This document shows, piece after piece, positions 9,063 to 16,432 of a DNA stretch of 45,857 nt. This DNA is from Lapidilactobacillus dextrinicus DSM 20335 (GTDB taxonomy: Bacteria > Bacillota > Bacilli > Lactobacillales > Lactobacillaceae), in the NCBI RefSeq assembly GCF_001436095.1, contig NZ_AYYK01000013.1, positions 1-45,857 of the forward strand. The letters run 5' to 3'. The position numbers and the translations under genes are program-made. How positions within the stretch are numbered: position 1 is the stretch's first letter; the number at the start of each line of letters is the position of its first letter. The notes under the pieces were generated by a model, which did no database searches, was not told where the DNA came from, and saw only the letters and a list, made by a program, of their open reading frames with translations.

Positions 9063-10466
9063 ATGACGAACTATTCTGTTGTAACTAACGATCGCTATCG
9101 TTTGAATTATCATGTGATGGCACCATCAGGTTGGATTAATGATCCCAATGGTTTTAGTTTTTTTAAAGGTTATTATCATATTTTTTATCAATATCATCCA
9201 GAATCTGCAGTATGGGGACCAATGCACTGGGGGCACGCTCGTAGTAAAGATTTAGTTCATTGGGAGAATTTACCAATTGCATTGTTCCCAGGAGATGAAG
9301 AAGATCAAGACGGCTGTTTCTCCGGTAGTGCGATTGTTAAAGATGATCGCTTGTACTTAATGTATACCGGCCATAACTTACATGATAAGAATAATCCTGA
9401 TGATTATTGGCAAAATCAGAATATAGCTGTTAGTGATGATGGTATTCATTTCACTAAGTGTCAGGACAATCCTGTCATTGCTGAACCACCTACTGATAAT
9501 GCTGCTGACTTTCGTGATCCTAAAGTTCGCTTTGAAAATGGCAAGTGGTTGGTGGTAATTGGTAGCAAGGATCAGCAAGGGTTAGGTCGCGTCTTACAAT
9601 ATCAGTCAACTGACTTAAAAAATTGGACTTATGTCGGCCCACTAGCGACTGCAGAATCTGCTGATACCCAAGGCTTCGTCTGGGAATGTCCTGACTTATT
9701 TAAGCTAGCCGGCCAAGATATTTTGATTATGTCACCTCAAGGTATTAAGCCTCAAGAATTAAAATATCGTAATTTATTCCAGACAATTTATTTATTAGGT
9801 ACTGTTGATTCGGCTACGCAACAACTTAATTATCATGAATTCAGAGAGTTAGATCATGGTCATGATTTCTATGCGCCTCAAAGCATGTTAGCACCAGATG
9901 GTCGCAGAATATTATTTGGTTGGATGGATATGTGGGAAAGTGACATGCCTGAACAAGCCGATGGTTGGGCCGGAGCATTAACCTTTCCTAGAGAATTGCA
10001 TTTAAACGGTGATAAATTATGTATGACACCAGTTCAAGAAATTGCGCAATTGCGGGAGCATTTACTTGTAGATGAAGCTGATTTACAAGCAAAATACTGT
10101 TTTGCGACTCCAACTAAGAGCGTCGAATACTTAGGTGAATTTGACACAACGGCTGCAGTTGAAGTTAAAGTTACTGATACCGATGATCAGGTTTTAGTTG
10201 GTCTTCGTTTTGATCCGGAAAAGCAAAAGCTTATCTTAGAAAAATATAATGATGACTTACCTCGAGAAGTTGCGGTAACTAAGATTGATGATATTCATTT
10301 ATTATTGGACAAGAGTTCAGTTGAATTATTTGTTAATAATGGTGAAGTATGTTTTTCAGAACGAATTTATGATGAAAAAGATTTTTATATCGAGACGAGT
10401 TCTGATGCGGAACGCTTTTCAATTAAAGCCTATCAACTAGGTAAGGGCGTTTTTATTAACGAGTAG
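9063..10466 (+). CDS. GH32 beta-fructosidase (sucrase/inulobiase type)
   Basis: The 467-residue enzyme has all three GH32 catalytic motifs: nucleophile in W-I-N-D-P-N-G (Asp27), transition-state stabiliser in F-R-D-P-K-V (Asp152) and acid/base in W-E-C-P-D-L-F (Glu208). A C-terminal beta-sandwich follows from about residue 330. There is no signal peptide, so it acts in the cytoplasm on sugars brought in by the symporter, hydrolysing beta-2,1-linked fructose from sucrose, inulobiose or short fructo-oligosaccharides. Sucrose-6-phosphate is less likely because no PTS gene is in the cluster. It is first in an operon with GH91, with a good AGGGAGG ribosome-binding site. Confidence 0.9.
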   Translation: MTNYSVVTNDRYRLNYHVMAPSGWINDPNGFSFFKGYYHIFYQYHPESAVWGPMHWGHARSKDLVHWENLPIALFPGDEEDQDGCFSGSAIVKDDRLYLMYTGHNLHDKNNPDDYWQNQNIAVSDDGIHFTKCQDNPVIAEPPTDNAADFRDPKVRFENGKWLVVIGSKDQQGLGRVLQYQSTDLKNWTYVGPLATAESADTQGFVWECPDLFKLAGQDILIMSPQGIKPQELKYRNLFQTIYLLGTVDSATQQLNYHEFRELDHGHDFYAPQSMLAPDGRRILFGWMDMWESDMPEQADGWAGALTFPRELHLNGDKLCMTPVQEIAQLREHLLVDEADLQAKYCFATPTKSVEYLGEFDTTAAVEVKVTDTDDQVLVGLRFDPEKQKLILEKYNDDLPREVAVTKIDDIHLLLDKSSVELFVNNGEVCFSERIYDEKDFYIETSSDAERFSIKAYQLGKGVFINE

Positions 10467-10505
10467 TACTTATGACAATTATTTAAACGATTAGGAGAGA
10501 TAACT

Positions 10506-11843
10506 ATGGACAATACAAACTATTATGACGTTACAAAATGGTCAATTGGTGATCCTTATCAAGATATTGGCGTAGTGATTAACAGCATCATTGATGATAT
10601 TAAGAAACACCAAATGGATTCTGATGTTAATAATGGCGGTAAACCAGGCGCAGTTATTTATTTACCACCAGCTGATTATCATTTGAAGACCCAAGTTGTG
10701 ATTGATATTAGCTTTTTAAAGATTATGGGCGCTGGTCATGGTTTTACGTCATCAAGTATTCGTTATAATGTTCCTGAAGATCAATGGCCTGACTTACATG
10801 AACTATGGCCAGGAGGCAGTCGCATTCTAGTGGATTTAAAAGCTGATGATCATGATGAATCAGCCGCTGCTGCCTTTTATGTAAAGCGCGAAGGGGATCC
10901 ACGGATTAGTTCAGTTGAATTTGCTAACTTTTGCATAGATGGCGTTCATTTTGTAGATGATGGTACGGGTGAACCAAACCCAGAAAATACTTATGTTAAC
11001 GGTAAAACTGGTATTTATGTAGGGAGTGCCCAAGATTCTTTTAGAATTACCGAGATGGGGTTTGTTTATTTGGAACATGGCCTGACAATTTATAATGCAG
11101 ATGCTTTAACAATTCACAATAACTTTATTGCGGAATGTGGTAACTGTATTGAATTGCGCGGTTGGGGTCAAGCTTCTAAAGTGACAGACAATTTAATGGG
11201 TGCTGGTTTTAAGGGTTATTCGATTTATGCTGAGAACTTCGCACAATTGCTGGTAACGGCTAATAATATTTTTCCGCGCGGTGCTAGTTCAGTTCATTTT
11301 AATAAGGTTACGCGATCGCTACTGTCCAATAATATTTTACATGCCTTTTATCCAGGGATGGTTATTTTAGAAAATGGGTCTTCAGAAAATTTAATTGCCA
11401 CTAATCATTTCTTGCGTGATCATGAGCCGTGGACACCGATGCAAATGCATGATAATGGTCTAGATGATTTATTTGGTTTGCTGACGATCTCTGGCAATAA
11501 TAATTCAGTTATCGGTAATCATTTCTCTGAAATTATCGATCAAGAATATATTAAGCCAGTTGACGCACGACCAGTTATCATTCATCTTGTGGCAGGACGT
11601 GAGAACTATATTGCCAATAATAATGTTGTGGCTTCAGAAGCACATGCTCAAAGTGGCGACTCTGCTTTTGCAGCACAAGTGGATTCACTATTAACTGTTG
11701 AAGAAGCAGCGCCACTTCAGGTTATTACGGTGTTAATTGAAGACCAGGCACAAAAAAATACAGTACTAGATTCAGGAAGTGAACAACAAGTTCATTTGGA
11801 TAAAACAATGAATGCTTTCAGAGCAACACCGACAATTAATTAG
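10506..11843 (+). CDS. GH91 protein, difructose anhydride hydrolase or inulin fructotransferase-like
   Basis: The 445-residue protein matches the right-handed beta-helix of GH91 from end to end. Landmarks are Y-D-V-T-K-W near the N-terminus, G-F-V-Y-L-E-H-G-L (about 185-193), I-A-E-C-G-N-C-I-E-L (about 208-217), N-N-I-F-P-R-G and the late N-G-L-D-D-L-F-G. GH91 includes secreted inulin fructotransferases, which release cyclic difructose anhydrides (DFA), and intracellular DFA hydrolases, which open DFA to inulobiose. No signal peptide is present, and its partners are an importer, GH32 and fructokinase, so the hydrolase role is favoured. As recalled, the catalytic Asp/Glu pair of characterised members is 11 residues apart; the matching positions here appear to be Asn205 and Glu216. 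Confidence 0.8.
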   Translation: MDNTNYYDVTKWSIGDPYQDIGVVINSIIDDIKKHQMDSDVNNGGKPGAVIYLPPADYHLKTQVVIDISFLKIMGAGHGFTSSSIRYNVPEDQWPDLHELWPGGSRILVDLKADDHDESAAAAFYVKREGDPRISSVEFANFCIDGVHFVDDGTGEPNPENTYVNGKTGIYVGSAQDSFRITEMGFVYLEHGLTIYNADALTIHNNFIAECGNCIELRGWGQASKVTDNLMGAGFKGYSIYAENFAQLLVTANNIFPRGASSVHFNKVTRSLLSNNILHAFYPGMVILENGSSENLIATNHFLRDHEPWTPMQMHDNGLDDLFGLLTISGNNNSVIGNHFSEIIDQEYIKPVDARPVIIHLVAGRENYIANNNVVASEAHAQSGDSAFAAQVDSLLTVEEAAPLQVITVLIEDQAQKNTVLDSGSEQQVHLDKTMNAFRATPTIN

Positions 11844-11893
11844 TGCTGTGTATGAGATTAATTAGTTAAAAAATTAAGACGTTTAAACAAATA

Positions 11894-11941
11894 AATTTAA
11901 CCCCTAGCAGCGGCTGTTAAGCCAATGTTAGGGGTTAAATT
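11894..11941. terminator. Bidirectional terminator between convergent operons
   Basis: The outer arms AATTTAACCCCTA and TAGGGGTTAAATT pair perfectly over 13 bp around a 22-base interior that can itself pair weakly. It lies between the GH91 gene and the convergent FMN-reductase gene and can serve both. Confidence 0.75.
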
Positions 11942-11953
11942 ATTATCTCTTAA

Positions 11954-13234
11954 TTAATCTTTTTCAGAAGCGCCAGAAATGGCATCTGGTTGTTGGCGAC
12001 TGACTTTTTCAGAAGCGCCGGAAGTCGCATCTGGTTTTTCAGTATCGTCTTTTTTTGAAGCACTAGAAACGGCGTCGGGTTTTTCAACGGTATCTTTCTT
12101 TGAAGCACCAGAAACAGCGTCAACTTTACCACCAACTAATTGTTTACCTGTCTTCTTCAAGTACCAGTCAATAATTGGTTGGAAGTCGAGGATATATTCA
12201 TTAATACCACTATAATTACCATCAGTATCATGTAAGGCTTGGTAATTGTGGACCACATATTTACCAGGACCATGAGGAACGGGCATATGGAAGGAATCTA
12301 ATTTTCCAGCACGCAACATACTGATCACTTGTTTAACATGTTCATGAGTACGTGCAGGGTGACAATTACCAATTGGATTACCGACTTGTTCAGGCTTACG
12401 ATGGGCAAACATATTCTTAGAATCTTCAGTATGATTAAAGTATAAGAATTGATTGTTACCATCGACAAAAGTGATTTCAAACGGCATTGATTTTAACAAT
12501 TCATCGATTTGGTCAACGGTTAAAATACCATGATCTAATTGAACATAAGTATCGCCCTTAACTGGATGAACTTTAGCAGCGGCTTCTTCAACCCAATGAT
12601 CAGATGACATATCAACATCAGGAATCGTGGTGGCAACAGAGCCCCTAGCTTGTAAATCTTCATCAGGTAATTGATCTTTAGTTTCATCAAGCTTAGAAAC
12701 TACACTGATGAACTTCATGAATTTTTGTAGTGTTGCTTGTAAGAAAGTCCGTGTCTTATCATCTTTAAGATTGCCAAATTCGTCAAAGGCTTCTTTAACG
12801 TTGCCTAATAAGAATTCATTGCCGGGCATGGCAATGGCGTTAACACCAGGTGATTCCAAAATTTGACGTAAATGTAATTGTGCCCGCGAAGTTCCTTGGT
12901 CGTAAAATGAACAGCCAACAATCAAAACGGGTTTATTAGCCAGGGGATGAATTTTAAAAGATAACCATTCAATTAAACTCTTTAAACCAGGCGTAATTGT
13001 ATGGTTATGTTCGGCAGTAGCGATAATGACCCCGTCGGCCCGTAAAACTTTACGATTTAAATTTTGAATGGCAACACTTTCAGTTTGATCATTGCTTTCA
13101 TCAAATAAAGGCAAGTCCTTAACTTCAATGAGTTCCAAATCAAATTTGGTGGCAAATTCTTTTTCAATGTATTGTAGTAATTGGCGGTTATACGATTCTT
13201 CGGCAGCAGAGCCGACGATTCCTAATAATTTCAT
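11954..13234 (-). CDS. FMN-reductase/PAS protein with four C-terminal flavinylation motifs
   Basis: The 426-residue cytoplasmic protein has three parts. Residues 1-180 are an NAD(P)H-dependent FMN-reductase domain ([37 protein letters not shown]). Residues about 230-360 are a PAS_10/DUF438-type PAS domain (P-F-E-I-T-F-V-D-G-N-N-Q-F-L-Y-F-N, G-N-C-H-P, D-G-N-Y-S-G-I). The tail 370-426 repeats D-A-[VTI]-S-[GS]-A-S at residues 372, 387, 402 and 417, each a complete ApbE target motif. Up to four covalent FMN groups are predicted on Ser378, 393, 408 and 423. It follows another FMN reductase by 13 bases in one operon. The electron acceptor and PAS ligand are unknown. The domain calls are solid; flavinylation is inferred. 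Confidence 0.85.
   Translation of the reverse strand: MKLLGIVGSAAEESYNRQLLQYIEKEFATKFDLELIEVKDLPLFDESNDQTESVAIQNLNRKVLRADGVIIATAEHNHTITPGLKSLIEWLSFKIHPLANKPVLIVGCSFYDQGTSRAQLHLRQILESPGVNAIAMPGNEFLLGNVKEAFDEFGNLKDDKTRTFLQATLQKFMKFISVVSKLDETKDQLPDEDLQARGSVATTIPDVDMSSDHWVEEAAAKVHPVKGDTYVQLDHGILTVDQIDELLKSMPFEITFVDGNNQFLYFNHTEDSKNMFAHRKPEQVGNPIGNCHPARTHEHVKQVISMLRAGKLDSFHMPVPHGPGKYVVHNYQALHDTDGNYSGINEYILDFQPIIDWYLKKTGKQLVGGKVDAVSGASKKDTVEKPDAVSSASKKDDTEKPDATSGASEKVSRQQPDAISGASEKD
11957..12121 (-). repeat. 45-bp tandem repeat encoding flavinylation motifs
   Basis: Three full 45-base units and one partial unit run in frame at the 3' end of the FMN-reductase/PAS gene. Encoded consensus: D-A-V-S-G-A-S-[KE]-K-x-x-x-[EQ]-[KQ]-P. 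The motif residues are kept, while the linker residues and many third codon positions vary, which suggests selection on the motif and not a very recent duplication. Confidence 0.85.
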
Positions 13235-13247
13235 TATGGTTGCTCCT

Positions 13248-13859
13248 TTATTTTATTTTGTCCCAGTCAAAATCAGCAGCCGCTTTTTTATTAGCAGCGT
13301 GGGCATTTTTTAATTGCTTAGCAATATCAACGAATAATAAGAAGTCTGCAAAAATACCTTCCAGCTTCTCAATGGTTGTTGCATCTTTTAGCTGACCATC
13401 TTCAGTGAAAGCATTCAATGAGTTACCTAATAAAAATTCTGAGCTAGGCATAATCATGGCGTGTAATTCTGGGGCGTCCAGAACTTGACGCAATTGTGCT
13501 TGAGCACGTGATGAACCTAGAGCACCATAAGAAGCCCCAGTCACCATCACAGGTTTGTCAACGAAAGGATAAATATTGTAAGAAAGCCAGTCTAAAGCAT
13601 TAAGTAAAGCGGCAGGTGCAGAGTGATCATATTCTGCAGTACTGATGATTACGCCATCAGCAGCTTCAATTTTAGCAGCCATTTCTGTAATGATCTCAGG
13701 CAATTTATCTGTAGTAGGCTTATTAAACATTGGTAAATTTTGAATTTCCATCAATTCAATGGTGGCATCTTTTTGAAAATGCTTTTGCATGAATTGTAGC
13801 AATTGGCGGTTAGTTGAATTGGCAGCATTAGTGCCGACTATTCCGATTAATTTTTTCAT
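13248..13859 (-). CDS. NAD(P)H-dependent FMN reductase-family flavoprotein
   Basis: The 203-residue protein is a single flavodoxin-fold FMN_red domain: N-terminal G-I-V-G-T-N-A-A-N-S-T-N-R for the FMN phosphate, S-T-A-E-Y-D-H-S-A-P-A-A-L for the isoalloxazine ring and G-A-S-Y-G-A-L-G-S-S-R-A-Q. It would reduce FMN or an FMN-bearing partner with NAD(P)H in the cytoplasm. It is the first gene of an operon with the PAS/flavinylated paralogue (13-base gap) and probably passes electrons to it or forms a complex. The start is ATG after GAAAGGG. The paralogue at 26058 has the same length and the same operon position before a larger flavinylated protein. Confidence 0.85.
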   Translation of the reverse strand: MKKLIGIVGTNAANSTNRQLLQFMQKHFQKDATIELMEIQNLPMFNKPTTDKLPEIITEMAAKIEAADGVIISTAEYDHSAPAALLNALDWLSYNIYPFVDKPVMVTGASYGALGSSRAQAQLRQVLDAPELHAMIMPSSEFLLGNSLNAFTEDGQLKDATTIEKLEGIFADFLLFVDIAKQLKNAHAANKKAAADFDWDKIK

Positions 13860-13888
13860 AACAGGGCCCTTTCCATTGTATTAACTTT

Positions 13889-13916
13889 ATTCTAGCAGTC
13901 TCAATGGGGAAATCAA
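13889..13916 (-). promoter_or_regulatory. Promoter of flavoprotein operon
   Basis: On the minus strand TTGATT (13911-13916), a 16-base spacer and TAGAAT (13889-13894) lie about 30 bases before the start codon. Confidence 0.5.
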
Positions 13917-14199
13917 AGAGGTGTTTGTGTAATTTTTGTTAAACAATTTTGTTGATTTAAGCTTAAGCTTTTAAGTACTGCTGTTTAAAATAATTGGTTA
14001 ATTCGCAAAGCTTGAGGAATTCTTAATCTAAACTATGATTTTAGGTTTAAACATAATATAATTATAACTAAGTCCAAATTTATTCTGGTATTTAAATGCT
14101 GAGTAAGTTGGGAATTGATCATTATTAAGAAGTTAACATGGTGCTGCGTGTTAATGTCATTTTTAATGTTAATTAATAATAAAGATTGAGGCGGTTTAT
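13917..14199. other. Divergent regulatory region (flavoprotein operon / yjeM)
   Basis: Together with the minus-strand promoter, this forms the 340-base gap between the divergent flavoprotein and permease genes. It contains TTGTTAAACAA (13936-13946, inverted repeat resembling the TAACA/TGTT repeats before the second flavoprotein operon), a 12-bp palindrome AAGCTTAAGCTT (13959-13970), and a plausible plus-strand promoter TTGAGG-16-TATGAT (14012-14039). No further coding sequence is visible. Confidence 0.4.
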
Positions 14200-15696
14200 T
14201 TGTCTGATAGTTCAAAGGGTGGCATGACGCTAATTGCGTTAACCATGATGATTTTTACAACCATTTTTGGTTTTGCAAATGGTCCAGTTGCCTTTTATTT
14301 AATGGGATATGGTTCAATTGTCTTCTACGTATTGGCGGCAATTACCTTCTTTATTCCTTATGCTTTAATGATGGCTGAGTATGGTTCAGCTATTCACGGT
14401 GGTAATAGTGGGATGTACAAGTGGTTGGAAGTGAGTGTCGGGCCACGGTTTGCTTTTATTGGGACCTTCATGTGGTTTGCTTCATATGTTATTTGGATGG
14501 TTTCAACATCATCTAAGGTTTGGATTCCGTTCACAACTGCTTTTGCTGGTCATGATTTGACGCAAAGTTTGGGATTGGGTGGTTTATCGTCAACCCAAGT
14601 TGTCGGTTTATTAGCTTGTTTATGGATTATTATGGTTACTTTTGTTTCCATGCGTGGGGTCAAAAGTATTGTCCGAATCACCAGTTTGGGTGGTTTGGCC
14701 GTTACCAGTTTGAACGTGGTTTTAATTTTGATTTCTGCGATTATCTTATTCTTTAACCACGGTCAATTGGCCCAACCTTTAACTCATATTATGCACTCAC
14801 CTAATCCAACTTATCAGTCGCCAGTTGGGATGTTGAGTTTTGCCGTCTTTGCAATTTTTGCCTATGGTGGTATTGAAGCCGTTGGTAGTATGGTTGATAA
14901 GACAAAAAATGCTGAAAAGAATTTCCCACGGGGAATTATTCTATCAGCTTTAATCATGTCCGTGGTTTACGCTTTGGCAATCTTCCTTTGGGGCGTTAGT
15001 ACGAATTGGAAAGCTGTTTTGGGAACTGATTCAACTAACTTAGGGAATATTACTTATGTCATGATGAATAACTTGGGTTATGAATTTGGTAAAGCCATTG
15101 GTGTACAAACTGCTACTGCGGTAACAATTGGTAACTGGTTTGCCCGTTACACTGGGATCGGCATGTTCTTAGCTTACAGTGGTGGTTTCTTTACATTAGT
15201 TTATTCACCATTAAAGACGTTAGTATTAGGTACTTCTAAGAAGTTATGGCCTAAGAATTTCACGAAATTAAATAAAAACGGAATGCCAAGTATGGCTATG
15301 TGGGTGCAATGTTTCATTGTTGTTGCCATTGTGTTGATTGCGTCATTTGCCATGCCTGATTCATCGTCATTTTATAATGTGTTAACGTTAATGGCGAATG
15401 TTTCAATGACTTTGCCTAACTTATTCTTGATTTATGCATTTCCTAAATTCAAAGCCAAAAAAGATTTGGAACGGCCTTTTGAAGTATACAAGAGTCAAGC
15501 TTGGACCAACATCATTAGTGTCGTTGTCTTCATGATTGTCTTGTTGGCCAATGTCTTCACGATTATTCAGCCCGTGATTGACGGTCAAGGTTTCCATGAT
15601 ACGATTTGGATGATTGCCGGACCGCTTGGCTTTGGTTTATTGGCAGCTATTCTTTATCAAAGTTATGTTAACCGTACCAAAAAAGAAAAGAATTAA
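14200..15696 (+). CDS. yjeM: YjeM-like amino-acid permease (APC superfamily)
   Basis: The 498-residue inner-membrane protein has about 12 hydrophobic helices and an APC-type first helix (M-M-I-F-T-T-I-F-G-F-A-N-G-P). The segments A-E-Y-G-S-A-I-H-G-G-N-S-G-M-Y-K-W and F-A-Y-G-G-I-E-A-V-G-S place it with the glutamate/GABA-family transporter YjeM. The true substrate is unproven in this group. The start is TTG with a GAGG just upstream. It is transcribed away from the flavoprotein operon and has its own terminator, so any link to flavin chemistry is only positional. Confidence 0.8.
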   Translation: MSDSSKGGMTLIALTMMIFTTIFGFANGPVAFYLMGYGSIVFYVLAAITFFIPYALMMAEYGSAIHGGNSGMYKWLEVSVGPRFAFIGTFMWFASYVIWMVSTSSKVWIPFTTAFAGHDLTQSLGLGGLSSTQVVGLLACLWIIMVTFVSMRGVKSIVRITSLGGLAVTSLNVVLILISAIILFFNHGQLAQPLTHIMHSPNPTYQSPVGMLSFAVFAIFAYGGIEAVGSMVDKTKNAEKNFPRGIILSALIMSVVYALAIFLWGVSTNWKAVLGTDSTNLGNITYVMMNNLGYEFGKAIGVQTATAVTIGNWFARYTGIGMFLAYSGGFFTLVYSPLKTLVLGTSKKLWPKNFTKLNKNGMPSMAMWVQCFIVVAIVLIASFAMPDSSSFYNVLTLMANVSMTLPNLFLIYAFPKFKAKKDLERPFEVYKSQAWTNIISVVVFMIVLLANVFTIIQPVIDGQGFHDTIWMIAGPLGFGLLAAILYQSYVNRTKKEKN

Positions 15697-15717
15697 GTAA
15701 ACGAATAAATTAGTTTG

Positions 15718-15760
15718 AATAGCATTGTTGCAACCTAAGATTGCAGCAGTGCTATTTTTT
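15718..15760 (+). terminator. Rho-independent terminator of yjeM
   Basis: The 16-base arms AATAGCATTGTTGCAA and TTGCAGCAGTGCTATT pair fully with two G-U pairs, around a 7-base loop, and end in a T run. Confidence 0.9.
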
Positions 15761-15879
15761 ATGCTTAAAAGATGGTTACGTAGTTCCAGAAAATCACCGG
15801 TGGAACGTGTTGAGTATTGTGTGAGCACGACGAAGCAGTCAAACTAAGTTCACAATTTTTATTTTACAAACGGGCGAAC

Positions 15880-15908
15880 TTGCTTCGAAAATGTTACTTT
15901 GCTATGCT
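15880..15908 (+). promoter_or_regulatory. Promoter of MarR-ABC exporter operon
   Basis: TTGCTT, a 17-base spacer and TATGCT precede the MarR gene by about 57 bases. Confidence 0.5.
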
Positions 15909-15912
15909 GTAA

Positions 15913-15930
15913 TAGTCCGATAACAGACTA
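15913..15930. promoter_or_regulatory. Probable MarR operator
   Basis: TAGTC and GACTA form a 5-8-5 inverted repeat that overlaps the expected transcription start just after the -10 element, the usual place for autorepression by a MarR dimer. Confidence 0.4.
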
Positions 15931-15964
15931 AACAAGCGGCGCTAATTGTGGGGTGATGTTGATA

Positions 15965-16414
15965 ATGAGTGACAGTGATTCGGTATTACAAGATTTGCAT
16001 ATGTTTTTTAATCAATGGCATGAATATGGTGATATTTATGCTGAATATGCCAAAAAAGTTGGTATTTCCAGTTCAACTTTGGATGTCTTGCTGGTTTTAA
16101 ATGAAGACCCAGCCGAATGTACGCAAAAAATATTAGTTAATGAGACGTTTTTGCCTAAGCAGACGATTAATTCAATCGTAACGAGTTTATTGCATCAGGG
16201 TTTAGTTGCTCTAACCGAGTCGCAGACTGACCGACGCTCTAAGAATATTAGCTTAACTAAATCTGGGAAAGTATATGCTAATAAAATTGTTCAACCAATT
16301 TTAGCAGCAGAACACCAGACGATGGCAGACTTGCCAGCAGCTAAAAGACAAAAAATGTTGGCGACGTTAACACACTATTTACAGACGTTTAAGCAAAATA
16401 TACGTCAAATTTAA
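15965..16414 (+). CDS. MarR-family regulator of ABC exporter
   Basis: The protein (149 residues from this start) is a winged-helix MarR regulator. It has the recognition-helix region F-L-P-K-Q-T-I-N-S-I-V-T-S-L-L, the wing T-D-R-R-S-K-N-I-S-L-T-K-S-G and dimerisation helices at both ends. ATG at 15965 is chosen over upstream GTG (15953) and ATG (15956) because GGGG lies 11 bases before it and would overlap or crowd the earlier starts. The ABC exporter genes follow after 18 bases, so it probably represses its own operon and is released by a toxic compound or metabolite. The ligand cannot be predicted. Confidence 0.85.
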   Translation: MSDSDSVLQDLHMFFNQWHEYGDIYAEYAKKVGISSSTLDVLLVLNEDPAECTQKILVNETFLPKQTINSIVTSLLHQGLVALTESQTDRRSKNISLTKSGKVYANKIVQPILAAEHQTMADLPAAKRQKMLATLTHYLQTFKQNIRQI

Positions 16415-16432
16415 ACGATTTAAGGGGGAGCT

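Noticed and set aside
10506-11843. GH91 protein as a pectate lyase or polygalacturonase
   Set aside because: Beta-helix repeats alone would allow this, but the I-A-E-C-G-N-C-x-E-L and G-F-V-Y-L-E-H segments and the fructan context point to GH91.
13959-13970. AAGCTTAAGCTT palindrome as an operator
   Set aside because: It is a perfect palindrome but consists of a simple repeated AAGCTT in A+T-rich DNA, with no second copy near related genes; it is mentioned only as part of the intergenic region.
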